A stretch of DNA of 64,000 nt from Pseudoscleropodium purum (Eukaryota; Streptophyta; Bryopsida; Hypnales; Brachytheciaceae), in NCBI GenBank assembly GCA_963969395.1, contig OZ017797.1:11346001-11410000 (forward strand). Direction: 5' to 3'. Of this stretch, positions 47,575 to 59,110 are shown piece by piece. The position numbers and the translations under genes are program-made. The notes beneath the pieces are model-generated. The model was not told where the DNA came from and made no database searches. It saw nothing but the letters and a program-made list of their open reading frames with translations. Within the stretch, counting starts at the first letter, position 1; each line of letters opens with the position of its first letter.

Positions 47575-47760
47575 AGTCAAGCTATTTGTTTTTGTTTTAT
47601 TACTGTGAGATCTTTTGGACCATACATCTTTTGATTGTGTTCTTGGTATTGTTAGAAAGTTCTCTATGAAGAAGGATGCATGGGCTCTATTTTGTGATGT
47701 TTGAAGCTACAATGTGGAGGTTATTGAAGTTTACAGTTTGTATGAATTAAAAATTAAAAA
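47575..47760 (-). repeat. Dispersed repeat R6, inverted copy
   Basis: On the minus strand it carries the R6 order: 'acaaaatagagcccatgcatcctt', 'aacaataccaagaacacaatc', 'gatctcacagtaataaaac' and 'aaacaaatagc'. Confidence 0.6.
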
Positions 47761-47815
47761 ATTATTCACTTTTATTTTATATTATGTCGTGGCAACAATA
47801 CAAGGCACACTAGCA

Positions 47816-48083
47816 TTAGAAGGGATTTGACGGCAATGGAAGCCCATTTCAAGCCTATTTCCTTTGTTGTTCCCCTAGTAATGAAGGAATAGTTGGTTAT
47901 TAGGAAAAAAAATGAAAAAATCTTATAATGAAAAAAAAAGTTGAATTTTTTTCCTCCAAAAAATAATAATTTTATATGATGTGGCAGGGTCTTGGCCATG
48001 TCATACTGTTGTAGTGCTGCACTTCTCTTGTTACTCGTAGCTTTAGAACTTGTAAGTTTTTGTTGCCCTCAAATCCCTTCTAA
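47816..48083 (-). mobile_element. MITE family M, copy 4
   Basis: The ends CATTAGAAGGGATTTGA and (opposite strand) CATTAGAAGGGATTTGAG form a near-perfect inverted repeat of about 17 bp. The core has 'gatgtggcagggtcttggccatgtcatac' beside A/T-rich tracts. This is the best-preserved copy at its ends. Confidence 0.75.
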
Positions 48084-48089
48084 TGTCTA

Positions 48090-48985
48090 TACCTTAAATG
48101 AAACTAATGTGCCTTGTACCTTTGCCACAATCAAAATAAAAGTAAAAGTAGTTTTCTAAATTACTTAAATCATGTAAATTTTGAAATTCAGTAACTTTTG
48201 TATTGTAGTTTCAAACATCACAAAACAAATCCCATGCACCCTTTATAAAAAACTTTTTGGCAATACCATAAATGTGACCAAAGGATGTATAGTTCTAAAG
48301 ATCTCATTGTAGGGAACAAACAAAACAAACAACCTAACTTAAGGTATGGACTAGTATGCCATGTATTGTTGCTACAACTAAGATATAAATTAAAAAAATT
48401 CAATAATTTTATAATTCCTAAAAACTTGAAAATTCAATATCCTTTCTTATGTGAGCTAAAACACTATAAAACAAAACTTGTGCATCCCATCTCAAAGAAG
48501 GCTTCTTAATGGTACAAAAAAACATGACTACATACACATGGTGTATTCAATGTCATTGCTACAATCAAAATAAAAGTTATTTTCTAATTTTCTAATTTAT
48601 ATATTTTTAAACTTTGAAATTCAACAGCATTCACACTATGAGTTGGAATGCCAAGAAACAAAGCCAATGCACCCCTCCTTACTGAGGGCTTCCCGATGTT
48701 ACTAAGAACGTGACTAAGAGACACAATCCACGAGATCTCGACATAACAAACATACAAAACAAAACAATCTAACTTCAAGTATAGATTTTTTTTTTGTTTG
48801 GTTTTGTTTGTTACAGTGAAATCTTCAAAACTATACATCCCTTGGTTGCATTCTTGGTTCTGTTAGAAAACCCTCTACGAAGAAGGGTACATAGACTTTG
48901 TTTTGTGGCATTTCGACTCACAACAAAAAAAACTATGAATTGCAAAAAAAAACTATGAATTAAAAAATGACTAGAAAATTACTTT
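48090..48985. repeat. R6 array: three direct units plus one inverted unit
   Basis: Direct units lie at about 48090-48345, 48346-48545 and 48546-48795; an inverted unit runs 48796-48985. The last two units face each other and could fold into a long imperfect hairpin. No coding potential. Confidence 0.6.
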
Positions 48986-49099
48986 TACTTCTATATATTA
49001 TATTATTCTATGGCACCGGCAGAAAGGCTCACTACTACTTGCAATGGAAATCGCTTCGGTCCTTGTTTATTTTTTGTTATTTATTTCTCAAAAGTCTGG
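48986..49099. other. Short intergenic spacer
   Basis: Nothing recognised. Confidence 0.3.
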
Positions 49100-49275
49100 T
49101 GCAGCTGAATGTCAATGGATTCTCACATGGCCTGGGCCAGTAGTCTGTCAGTTGGCTTAATTTAAGCAGAGTTAGTACCCCGTTGCCCATGCCAGAGGTA
49201 TCAAACCCCCATGATGGTCAATTCCTACACTAGCTCCCTACGTTCCATAGTCTAGTGCTCTGCCAAAATATCGGC
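49100..49275 (-). mobile_element. Possible tRNA-derived SINE fragment
   Basis: On the minus strand the order 'ggcagagcactagactatgg', then about 50 bases, then GGGTTTGATACC resembles the A- and B-box arrangement of a tRNA-derived RNA polymerase III promoter. The B box differs from the GGTTCRANNCC consensus at one key base and the first half of the A box is not clear. No poly-A tail or target duplication was identified. Confidence 0.35.
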
Positions 49276-50118
49276 GATTGCACACATGCAGGGGGCTTAA
49301 CTTAAGTTATTAAATATTATCTCTTGATAAAATAAAAGTATTGAAGGTGGCTATCACCGCCTTACTCCGTCACAGAAATAAGTGACTTACAAATAGCAAT
49401 CAAAAACATGGAACTAAACTAGAAACCTGGAGAATATTATGGGAGGTAAAAGGGGGCACATAACTTTGTATATAACCAATGCAAGGGGTCCTCCTTCCCT
49501 ACGTTGGAAAGGAATTATGCTTTGTTAGATGTATGGGAGGGATTTATTCGTTAATTTTAGAAGGACGTGGGCTTTTACAATGAAAGTAGTTACCAAAATG
49601 CTCTGATTATTGGACCAATATGGGAGCCAATGCATTTTTGATCCCAGCATTTTAGTAGTGTAGGGTGCTCTCTTTCCGTGCAAGTAGAGATGAGTAGCGG
49701 TTAGTTATGACGTGGTTTCTCAATGTAGCTGTGGGGCACTATGATTGGTTACAAGTCTCTCAGTGTTGCAATTAGTCCTCAGTTGATATTGCAACGTACC
49801 CTTAGTTGATTCTACAACTAGCCCTTGGTTGAAAATAGGAAGACCTGTATGACTAGTATAGGACAAACATAATCTTCAACTAGAAAATTCATAGTAATTA
49901 TATTTTGGAAAATGAAATTGTGGAAAAATTATGGAAACCTTCTTAAGTCTACTTCTATACACAGTGAAAAATTTCCCCTTAACATACTTGCACTTCACAT
50001 ATGCTTAATTGCTTAAGTCGTCAGAATTAGATTGGCTACTTTAGGTGCATTCTTTGTTTCAATAGTGAACAATGAAGTCATCCACCACACTCTTTGGTCC
50101 CCTAGTGTCTTTCAAGTG
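49276..50118. other. Intergenic sequence with inverted R3 fragments
   Basis: Reverse-oriented R3 pieces are visible at about 49555-49640 and 50035-50100. No gene was recognised. Confidence 0.4.
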
Positions 50119-51290
50119 TTAACCCCTAAAGGTTTTTTACTATGTTTTCACCCAAAACACTCTAAAATTGTCATTTCTACTACAAGTATCAAAAAAAATT
50201 TAAAACAAAATTAGACATATATAACCGTAGGATCTTGTAGTAAACTAGTTTGAGAACATGTGGAAAAAATTTCAGAAATTTCTACCGTGTAGATTGCAAG
50301 ATAATAGTGTTTGAATTGATAAAAATCCATTTTCTATCTCTGTGAAAATACGGGCAGCTGCACTTCACAAGGTTACATTTTCATGAAAAAAACTCCAAAA
50401 TGGTTGTGTGTCTTTTGATTTTTTTTCAAGACAAGTTGGCATTATGCTTGGAAAATTTCAGATCATCTGGAATTTTAAAACATGTCAAAAAAAATTGTAA
50501 GTAGAAAGAAGTAGAGAATGATTCAAAATAATAAATTGTTAAGAATTTTATTATTGAATTGAAAAATGCCAATTCCAACGATTGTAATGTTGTAATAAAC
50601 AATCTTCATCCTACCAAAAAACAGATTCAAAAAATATTGAAAATTGAGTTAAATAAAGGATTTCAAAGTTTTTTCTAGAGTGGAGAATCTACAATTGCCT
50701 ACAAACTAAAAATCCTCATAACTTTCACCTTATTAATCCAAATGGAATTATTCAAAGCTTTCCACATATATTTACATCTAGAAAATCAATTTCAAATTTT
50801 TATTTTTCTTAAAAGTGTTTTTTAGAAATTTTTTGAGCTACCCGTCATGGTATGGAAACTACATATTATGCAATAACTTTGAACCATGTAGTCAAAAGTT
50901 AAGAAAATTGTTGGACCTTAAAGATACTTCTCGACCATTAGAGGAAATTTGAGGGTTGTAAAGGTCCATTTCGGGCATGTTCCCGTCACTATTCCCCCAT
51001 GGCTGGTAGTCCAAAAAAAATTAGTTCTTGAAATGCCAAAAAAAGTTGAAAATTAAAAAAAAAATTGGAAAGTAATGAGGCACTCTTGCGACCATGTCAA
51101 ACTATATTGTTGGCAATGTTTACAACTTTTTTAGGCCATGATAACTCACAATCTCTTATTGCCCTCAAAAATTCTTTAATGCCACATGTTCTGTGAAATT
51201 TTTAAAAAAAAAAATGAAAATTCCATTCATAGTGAGTTGCCCAAAATACCTATAATTCCAAAAAATGGTGTTTGGGACTTTAGGGGTTAA
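50119..51290 (+). mobile_element. TTAA-bounded element interrupted by a family M MITE
   Basis: TTAA at 50119-50122 and 51287-51290 enclose 1164 bp, with ends CCCCTAAAGG and (opposite strand) CCCCTAAAGTCCC. A 242-bp family M element sits inside (50938-51179). Without it the body is about 922 bp, close to the 951-961 bp of the other long family members. 'attgcaagataatagtgtttgaa' also occurs in the 22179-23139 element in related form. Confidence 0.78.
50938..51179 (-). mobile_element. MITE family M, copy 5 (nested)
   Basis: The ends CATTAGAGGAAATTTGAGGG and (opposite strand) CATTAAAGAATTTTTGAGGG are inverted repeats. A/T homopolymers and 'gaccatgtcaaac' mark the family core. It lies inside the TTAA element at 50119-51290. 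Confidence 0.65.
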
Positions 51291-52219
51291 TTCTACATGG
51301 AAGAATTGGTCACCATAGAAATTGTCCTTTTAGGTACCATGTGAATCATTTTGCTTACAAAAACCCAAGAACAGTGCTTGGAGATCTTGCAAACTGTTGC
51401 GCAAGACAAACCTCCCCTTTTCACACAATACTCACAGAAATGAACACCTTGACACTTCAAAATCCAAAACTCATTCACAGGGTGTCCAAATGATGTATGC
51501 TAAAGTACGTTAGAATCCCCTTCCAATTCCCAATAAAATCTACAGAAACAAAATACTTTAAAAAATATAGTAGACATGATTGAAAACAGTAATTAGTGAT
51601 GATTATAGGTGTTCCAAAAATTGAGCAAGGTTTTCTTCACCAACTCCACCTCCTAGTCTTGAAGTCCCGTATTGTACTCCTGGTATACCCAATAGAAGTT
51701 TGACAGCTGTTGTTGCTAATTAACTGAACAGGCAACTTGCAATGCGAGTCAACTCATGACAGTGTGAGGATTGTGGATTTATGCGCCCACTCTAAGACAG
51801 TGTCTGTGTACGGGGGTGTTGATTAGCGGTATGGGTGTACATTCTCTAAGGTGAAAACACTCAAAAATGGAAAAATAAGCAATTAAACATAGTCGGAGGG
51901 CATTTTTTCATTAGAAGAAACATTTCTGTAGTATGAGCAATTGAAAATCATGAATTTTTGAAAAATAAAATAATATTTTTTTAGATAAAACATGTAATTA
52001 CTATGAATTTCAAAGTAAAATTTACCCTAAACCACTACAATCGTCACTTAGCCTCAGTGTAAAATTGTAATCTTGAAAGTCAATATTCAACCAATGGTAA
52101 TCCAAGAAGGAAACAATTTAATAACACTTTTTGAGACACTTTCGATAGTATTTTACTTGTTAGGAATGGACACATCAATAGTTTGGGGTTTTTTCACCTT
52201 AGTGGTAATAAACAAGTCT
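51291..52219. other. Intergenic sequence
   Basis: No feature was recognised. Confidence 0.35.
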
Positions 52220-52460
52220 TTAGAAGATTTTCAATTGCTTTAGAGGCTATAAGTTCCTTGAGGTTCTTAGACTTGTGAAACTCACTGCACCAACTGCCTA
52301 ACATGGCACTGCAACTAGCCACGTCATAATTTTTTTTCACTATAATTTTTTAGCTTTTTTTTTCATTTAATTTTTAAAAAAAAAATCTAATAGTGGTTGT
52401 TCTCTGGTTGCAAGTAGAACAACCCTAAAACAACCCTCCTAGCCCCCCCAAATCCTCTAA
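52220..52460 (+). mobile_element. MITE family M, copy 2
   Basis: TTAGAAGATTTT at the left and AAATCCTCTAA at the right form the ends. The interior 'ctgcctaacatggcactgcaactagccacgtca' and 'caaccctcctagccccccc' follow copy 1 block by block. Confidence 0.7.
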
Positions 52461-52626
52461 TGATTATGAAGTTGACAACCAAATCCATGTTAAATTGGTT
52501 GGACCTACTGGAATTGTACATCTTGGTTTATGCCACTTTGTTTGAAGGTGATAAAGTGCGGCAAGTCATATTCCAATTACGTTTGCAATTTTGCATCACA
52601 ATAGAAACGAGAAAAATCCTGAATTC

Positions 52627-53091
52627 TAATATTTTACTGGCCCTCCAAATGTATTTTAAAATTTTGAATGATATATAATTAGAACTTGGAAATTATATCA
52701 TTGAAAGCACATCTCAAAGCACTTCGAGTAGGTACAAGAAAAAAATCAAATTTAGACATTGAACAACTACTTCAAAAGCAAGGTAAAAAACATAAATTAT
52801 AGTGGTCATAGCAAATCTCAATTACCAAACAAAAATTGGCCATTGACACTTCTCATTTGCCCACATTTGGAATGTCATTGGCCAAATTTTGTTTTGGTAA
52901 CAGTGCTTTGCCAAAACCTTTATAATTTATAACTTTTTCCTTGCTTTCAAAATAATTGTCCAATGTCTAAACTTGAAATTTCTTGCACCTACTTAAAGTG
53001 CTTTTGGCTGTGTGTTTTGGAATGATACCAATTTCAAGTTCTAATTATATTCCATTCAAAAGTTGAAAATACATTTGGAGGACCAATATTA
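52627..53091. mobile_element. 465-bp foldback element
   Basis: Two arms of roughly 210-220 bp are inverted copies. The left arm (52627 to about 52845) runs from TAATATTTTACTGGCCCTCC through 'ataattagaacttgg', 'agtaggtacaag' and 'tttagacattgaac'. The right arm (to 53091) carries the same blocks in reverse complement. The short centre around 52845-52880 contains GGCCATTGACA and its inverse. No reading frame. Confidence 0.82.
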
Positions 53092-54151
53092 ACAGTGTTT
53101 TAAGGACTGAGAATGCTCTAAACTTGGGAAGCTGAGCTTGGGGAGTGAGTTTGGATAACTCCTTGCAATTTTTTGGGATCAGGTGATGATTTATTGAAGG
53201 CACGAATATTTGGGAGCTTGGGTTGTTACGCACATCACTCAACGTAATGCACGTGTTGGCATTTACCACCAATGCTTCCTGCTACGGCGTTGCACAATAG
53301 ACTGAAACGGCGTCCAGAAAGTTTTTTTTTTAAGGGTATCGGTTGCAACTTCTCCTTATCAAAATCTTTTTGATTCATTTCATCTAGTATAAAATTTACA
53401 AATTCTCACAGGACATTTCTCTTCAACTTCAAGTTTGCAAAGGTTACAATGCTCTTCTTTCAAAGACATGCTAGTTTTGAAACTAAACTCTAAATTTTGG
53501 TTACATTAGATAGACCCAAATGATGGAGCAAGGGTTGGGTGTTACAACCAACCCTAAAGCAGTACGCACCCTTGCCTTGTCCAATTACTCCAAGCCCATC
53601 AACACTCAATTCTACAATAATCCCTACCTTCATCTTATTTAAGTATTCTAAAACCGTCAATGCTTAGTTCTAAAGTGATCCATGTCTTATCTTGTCTAAG
53701 CATTCTAAGCCCTTCAATAGTCAACCTTGAAGTGATACCCACCTTGTCCAAGAATATACTTGCCTCTAGTAACCTACTAGTATTAGCCTTTAATTTGAAC
53801 TCACAAGTGGCTAAAACATAACAATTTCATGAAAGTGGTGGCTAAATATCAACCTTTTATTTTTGAATATTGTTTGGTTGTCAATTTCACCCGTTCTTTT
53901 GTTTAGTTTTGGATCCTCTATTTTCACTCTAATTGGTCATTTTCCCAAAGGTACGAGCTAACAATGAACTTACCAACAGTTCTCTCCAAACATTAAAAAC
54001 TAATTTTCTACAAAAGGCTCCAAAATGATGAAATAACTTAGAATGGATTCAACCTCTTATCTTTAAAAGATTTTCCTTGAAAAATGTTCAAAAGATTCAT
54101 ATAATGATTTACAAGTGAAATAATGCCATTATCACAACATACTTTATTATA
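53092..54151. other. Intergenic sequence with a partial R2 copy
   Basis: The stretch 53985-54080 ('aaaactaattttctacaaaaggctccaaaatga') is a diverged R2 tail. No gene was recognised. Confidence 0.4.
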
Positions 54152-54200
54152 ATGTATCTCATTTATATGTTATTGTGTATGATTTATAAATGAGATACAT
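54152..54200. repeat. Perfect 16-bp hairpin
   Basis: ATGTATCTCATTTATA (54152-54167) and its exact inverse (54185-54200) flank a 17-base loop. Confidence 0.75.
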
Positions 54201-55229
54201 GTCTTTTGGAAAATAAATCAAATTTATAAAGAATGATTTATGGATTGCTATTGAATATTTCAAATGAATTTGTCTACATATTAACCTATTAACCTTCCTA
54301 TTTGATTTTCACTATCCAATAAATCATCACACAAGTAAGAATTTAAAGAAATCCTAAAAATTCTTAGAAGATTTTTGAAATAAGAAGTTACATATTAATC
54401 ATAAATGACATTGTCAATTTGAGGACATTTTTAAAGTCAAACAATAGATTCCACGTGGTTTACAATAATTTAATGTAGTCAAATCCAATTATCAATTTTA
54501 ATCCCACTTTAAATATTTTCAAAATTGTTTACATTGCAATTTTAGTGGCCCTTTGAAGGCAACAACATGTAAGTTTAGTATATACTACTCTCAACCTTTT
54601 TCTATCAAATTTCTCTTGATACAGGTTCAAGAAATACATCAATTAAGGTAGGGGCACCCAATGGCGTCCCTTTTTAGGAAGGGGAGTCATTTTGAAATGC
54701 AAATCTAGGTGAATCATACATGGCTTATCATGTCGGTCAACAACTAATAAGCTCTATTTGATATGTCTACATTTATATTCTGAAATGACTCCTCTTCCTA
54801 TAAAGAGACACCATTGGGTACATAGACGCTTTGAAGTGTTTGCACCTTACATCTTGATGTTTAATCACCATTATCTTTGTTTGGCTAAAAATTTCATGCT
54901 GTCTTTAACAATTCTATAATTACTATTCTATATAATTTTACAAAGAAGTTATTTGAAACAATCATATAACATTTATACTTTAATTTTTAATTATAAAAAT
55001 ATAAAAATATTGCATAGGGGAAGTGAAAACATGATTTATCTTTTAACTTTCAAGTGTTCAAATGTCTATGTTTTGTTTGATGAACAATATGTAATAAGAT
55101 GCTTGGTAGAACATTATCCTCACCAATATTGCTCATATGAATCACCTTTTTTCCTACTACCATTAAGATTTTTGAGGGCATCATATGCTCACGAGTTATC
55201 AAATTGTAGGATCTGTGGGAATTGTACTT
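54201..55229. other. A+T-rich intergenic sequence
   Basis: No feature was recognised. The 97-codon frame at 54953-55246 has no motif. Confidence 0.35.
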
Positions 55230-55443
55230 CCTTAATGACTACATAGCAATCCGATGCGACCACCCCTTGCCATATCATTTTCCAAAATTTTTTCAACTTG
55301 ATTTTGCATTTTAAGAATTTAAATTAAATAATTTTTTTTGAAAAAAAACATTTTTTGACAATTGGCCGTTTCTTTCATAGCGAGGAACAGCTACAAGGGA
55401 ATAAGCTTGAAGTGGGCTCTCAAAGCCCTCAAAAAACTTTTAA
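55230..55443 (+). mobile_element. Probable degenerate MITE family M copy
   Basis: The right end CCTCAAAAAACTTTTAATG and the interior 'cttgccatatcattttcc...gaggaacagctacaaggg' follow copy 1. The left boundary is uncertain. Confidence 0.4.
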
Positions 55444-55780
55444 TGCATAGTTGTAGTGAGGATAGGATAAACATTATTTGTCAAGGGTTTTTAAACACCT
55501 TGGTGTAGGAATAATGTCTTTTGTTTTGGTAACTTCCCCAACCCTCAATGGCACTTAGCTCTTAGCCTACCTCCTAGGCTTGATTAGTCTAAGGAGCCGG
55601 ATTAATTTATTTCCCTCCTCCCTTTTGATTTAATGGTCACCTTCTTTCCAAAAAACCAAACAAACATGCAACGTGATGATGTTTTGTCCAAGAAACTTTT
55701 CAATCATTCCAAATCTTCCAAAAAAGAACATTCTTTCTTTTGTGACAAATTTGATCAAATTGATGTAAGTAATATTCTGG
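55444..55780. other. Intergenic sequence
   Basis: Nothing recognised. Confidence 0.3.
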
Positions 55781-57381
55781 AGTATGATTTTAGAAAGATA
55801 TAAGCTAAAATATGCCAGAATTCCAAAAAAAAAAATTGGGCATCATGAGGGTGAGGGTTCGGAGCTCTTCCGTCAACCTTCTTCCCATCATTACATTGAA
55901 AAAGATGCACTCCGACATGCGCGATGTTTTCACAAGCATCATCACCGTCGTCGCAACTCGCAAGCTATGGCGGCGACGACTGCTGGTCGCCGGGAGCATT
56001 AGATCTTCAATTCCCAAGTCCCAACGCCATCACTATGCGTGATTGCCAGAGGATTGTACCAGTCTGCGAAGTCATGGCGGAGATAATAGGAAACTCTTCG
56101 TCATTTTGGGAACAGAACCAAACAAGTTATGATTACTGTATGCGCTCATAGCGGCTGCACTAATAAAAAGAGCGCCGAGAGTCCGAGACGAGGCAAGAAC
56201 CGAAGTCGTGCCGCAAGATCTCGCGATGTCAGTCTGGGAGATTTGGGGAACCCTCTGACCGCAATTGATTGATGCCGCATGCCTCACGGCGTATGTCAGA
56301 GCGTCTGGGAGACGCGACACCAGGCGTCCAGGACTTCGAGGACACGTGACAAATGGCAGAGGCGACACCAGCCAAACGACGGCACGTGTGTCCTGGCGCT
56401 CTTTGCTTAGTCATGTGCAATTGTTCATGACGGACCCGCTCTGCAGCGGCGTTTGTGTCTCTGCAGTGTCGTATGACGTGCATTCAATTCCAGGAAGTGC
56501 GTGGTAGGTCGTCGTCGAATTTTTTTTAATTGTACCGTCGAAATTTCCTTGTAAAGTTTGTAATCATCGAATTTTTCGGCTTGGTATTTACGTCAAATGT
56601 CGTCTTGCTCTCCGTGCGGCTTCTGGAAGCCGACCAAAGACTGGCTGTAACCTTCTAGGGTAATATTCGTGTGGATGGTGTTTCTGTTGGGAGAGGAGGA
56701 TATTGCAGAGCCGTGTACGTTAGATCCATGGACTCAGTTTGACCTAATCTTCACAGGCCTGGCTTATTCCATGTATCGACTCTTGTCGTTGTCCTGCAAG
56801 TGTTGGTTGAAATCGTATGCAGTCCGACAGCGAAGGCTTTGTTTGTGTCGTCAATTCGGATGGCATTGCGAATGTGACGTCGCGTTTGCACAGTTGAGTA
56901 CGCTATGAACCGTATTGTAATTGCACTCTGTTTAAGAAAATGTCGTTTTAGAGTACAGTAGTTTGCATGAATGTTATCGCGATTGCAATTTGTATATGAA
57001 AAAGTTGTTGTAGAGTGAATCGTATCGTAATTGCATTCTATTTACGTAAATGTTGTATTAGTCTGACCTAGACAAATTATTTTGAAAATTCGGTCAAACC
57101 CTCGGTTGTAATAGATTGGAGGTTTCCACCAATTTCACTGCAGGATCAAGCATCTCCAAGTGGAATATGCCTCGCGGTAGAGGATCAACGGATTGGAATA
57201 GTGTGTGTGGCCAAGGAAGTGCGTTGTTAGGAAGTGGAATTTGAAGCTTGGCTTTCCAGGCACCTGAGATTGTTTTAGGGTTACCATTTGTAGTTTGAAA
57301 CGAGTGTACGATCAGTGAACATTCTATTGTTTTAGGTCTAAGTGGAGGAGGAAGGCAGACCTAGTATCTAAGAAACCTTGA
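55781..57381 (+). promoter_or_regulatory. Upstream region and probable 5' leader of the cyclic phosphodiesterase gene
   Basis: Composition becomes gene-like at about 55830. Overlapping frames near 55800-56500 resemble no known protein and lie on both strands, as expected for G+C-rich non-coding DNA. Three degenerate repeats of 'ga.tcgtatcgtaattgcattctgttta.g.aaatgttgttttagagt' lie at about 56903, 56965 and 57013. An acceptor-like TTTCACTGCAG ends at about 57143, so a 5'-UTR intron is possible. Confidence 0.35.
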
Positions 57382-59110
57382 ATGGCGCCGAAAGAGGAGA
57401 AGAGGAAGAGTGAAAAGAGAGGGAGTGGAGAAGTGGAGGAAGTGGAGCCCCATCCCCCTCCACCACCCCCTGCTCCTTCACCACCTCCTCCTCCTCCAGG
57501 CTTTTACTCGGTGTGGGCTGAACCCGCTGATTATGATCCATCTTTGCATTTAATAATGACGCAGCTGAAGGAGCAGTATGAAGGCCCTATGTTCTTGCCT
57601 CATGTGACAATTCTGGCCCATTACAGCGAGTGGCCAGATGCTGAGAACAATCTTAAGGCACTCTGTGAATCCACTTTGCCTTTCACACTTAAAGTGAAGG
57701 AGGTTGCAAGTGGGGAATCTTATCACCAGTGCGTCTACCTACTTATCGAGAAAACTGATGAGGTATTTTGTTCTGTCCATGTCAATTGAGTAGCATAGCC
57801 CTAGTACCGATCGATTTTTGTGTAATCACAAATTATGCGGTATTGATGCATTGGCCAAGCCAAAATGAGGCTTTGCTCGTTGCATACATCAGACTTCTGC
57901 TTTGAAGAATCTGTATTTCTAGATCGTTGCGTTGAATTTTTTTTGGCAGGTGGTTGCTGCACATGTACAAGCTCTGAAATGTTTCAATCAGCTGAAGGAG
58001 GACAGCAACCTCGAGGAGATCAGAGAAAGTAAGCTTCCATCCTTTACAATCTTGAACTTTCTTACAACCCGAGGTATTGTGTTTAGTGCTGCTGTCATGT
58101 TCTTCTGCGTTGTCTCATTTTTTGGCTTGCATGGTTTCAACATTTTTCATTTTTTACGGATTTAGAAGTATTCCGCTGTTATTTTCTCAATTAGTTTATA
58201 CAGCAATATAAGACTCATAGAAATCTGCACTTCGTGATATTTTTACGATTCTATAGTACGGGTACGGTAATTCATTGCTTCCCAGAGGTCAATTTACATT
58301 TTTATTTTTCCGACTGTGGTATTAAGCCAAATTCAGCACGAAGTGCTTTGAATTGCGAGATTTGTTGATAAATTTTTTTCAATAGTTCATTGGCCTGTGC
58401 TTGTCCTAGTATGTGTAACTGGTGTGTATGTGGAGTAGAGAACATTATTTCTGTTCCACCAGTCCTCATTGTTTTCAAGGCTATCTGACAGCATGCTACC
58501 GGAAGTTCGCTTCTCATAGTCGATGCTCGCTGTTTCTTCGTATGGATATATGGTACTCCGTACCAAACAAAGCTGCTGTGGTAGGTGAGAAGTGATATAC
58601 TAACCATTCTAGTACATGGTGTGGGAATAAGCTATTCGAGAAGGTTCTTAAGCACGAGGAATGACCGTTATGAGCTTGAGTTGGGGTAGTCTTGATCGAT
58701 TACAGTTTATTTTCTGTTGGTTAAGCTGACTAAGTGACAATTATCAACAACTTTGGGGGTTATCTTGTCATGTGGCAGAATACATGCCGCACATGAGTCT
58801 GCTGTATTGCCACCTGACAGATGAAGAGTTGGATTTAGCGAAGGCAAAAGTGGAAGCAGAGCATGGGAAAATTTTATTCGAAAGGGAATATACCATAACC
58901 CGCCTCTCTCTTTGGCTAACGGATGTAGCTGATGAATCTTGTGCCTCGTGGAGAAGGTGTGCTGAAATTCCATTACGAGAGTTCGAGAAACCAATCTGGG
59001 CTCAAGGTCAAGAGAAGCCGCCGCCGCCGCCTCCAGAACCAGCAACAGAGTTACAGCCCTCAGGAGGCACAGATGAGCCGACAGAAAAAAAGAAAAGCGT
59101 GACTGCGTGA
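57382..59110 (+). CDS. 2H phosphoesterase, cyclic phosphodiesterase-like protein
   Basis: Exons 57382-57762, 57950-58028 and 58779-59110 join in frame (phases 0 and 1, GT-AG) into 263 residues. The start is the first ATG of a frame that opens with a Lys/Glu-rich segment. Two HxT/S motifs define the 2H fold: PHVTIL (His74, Thr76) and YMPHMSLLY (His158, Ser160). The order and the sequence around them match the plant cyclic phosphodiesterase that opens ADP-ribose 1'',2''-cyclic phosphate and nucleoside 2',3'-cyclic phosphates. The known Arabidopsis enzyme is about 180 residues; the excess here is an N-terminal Pro-rich segment (24-39) and a C-terminal tail with a second Pro run (234-239) and KKK. 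No targeting signal is evident. A role in tRNA-splicing or RNA-end metabolism is inferred from the family. Confidence 0.92.
58029..58778 (+). other. Cyclic phosphodiesterase intron 2
   Basis: GTAAGC donor, GTGGCAG acceptor, 750 bp, splitting a lysine codon. A 101-codon frame on the opposite strand (58302-58607) lies entirely inside it and shows no motif. Confidence 0.85.

Noticed and set aside
28586..49099. Possible LTR retrotransposons in the long gene-free stretch.
   Set aside because: No reverse transcriptase, integrase or protease motif and no pair of long direct repeats was seen; the repeats present are short and mostly TTAA or MITE type.
58302..58607. A 101-codon minus-strand frame inside phosphodiesterase intron 2, as a nested gene.
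   Set aside because: No recognisable motif; length is within chance expectation for this composition.
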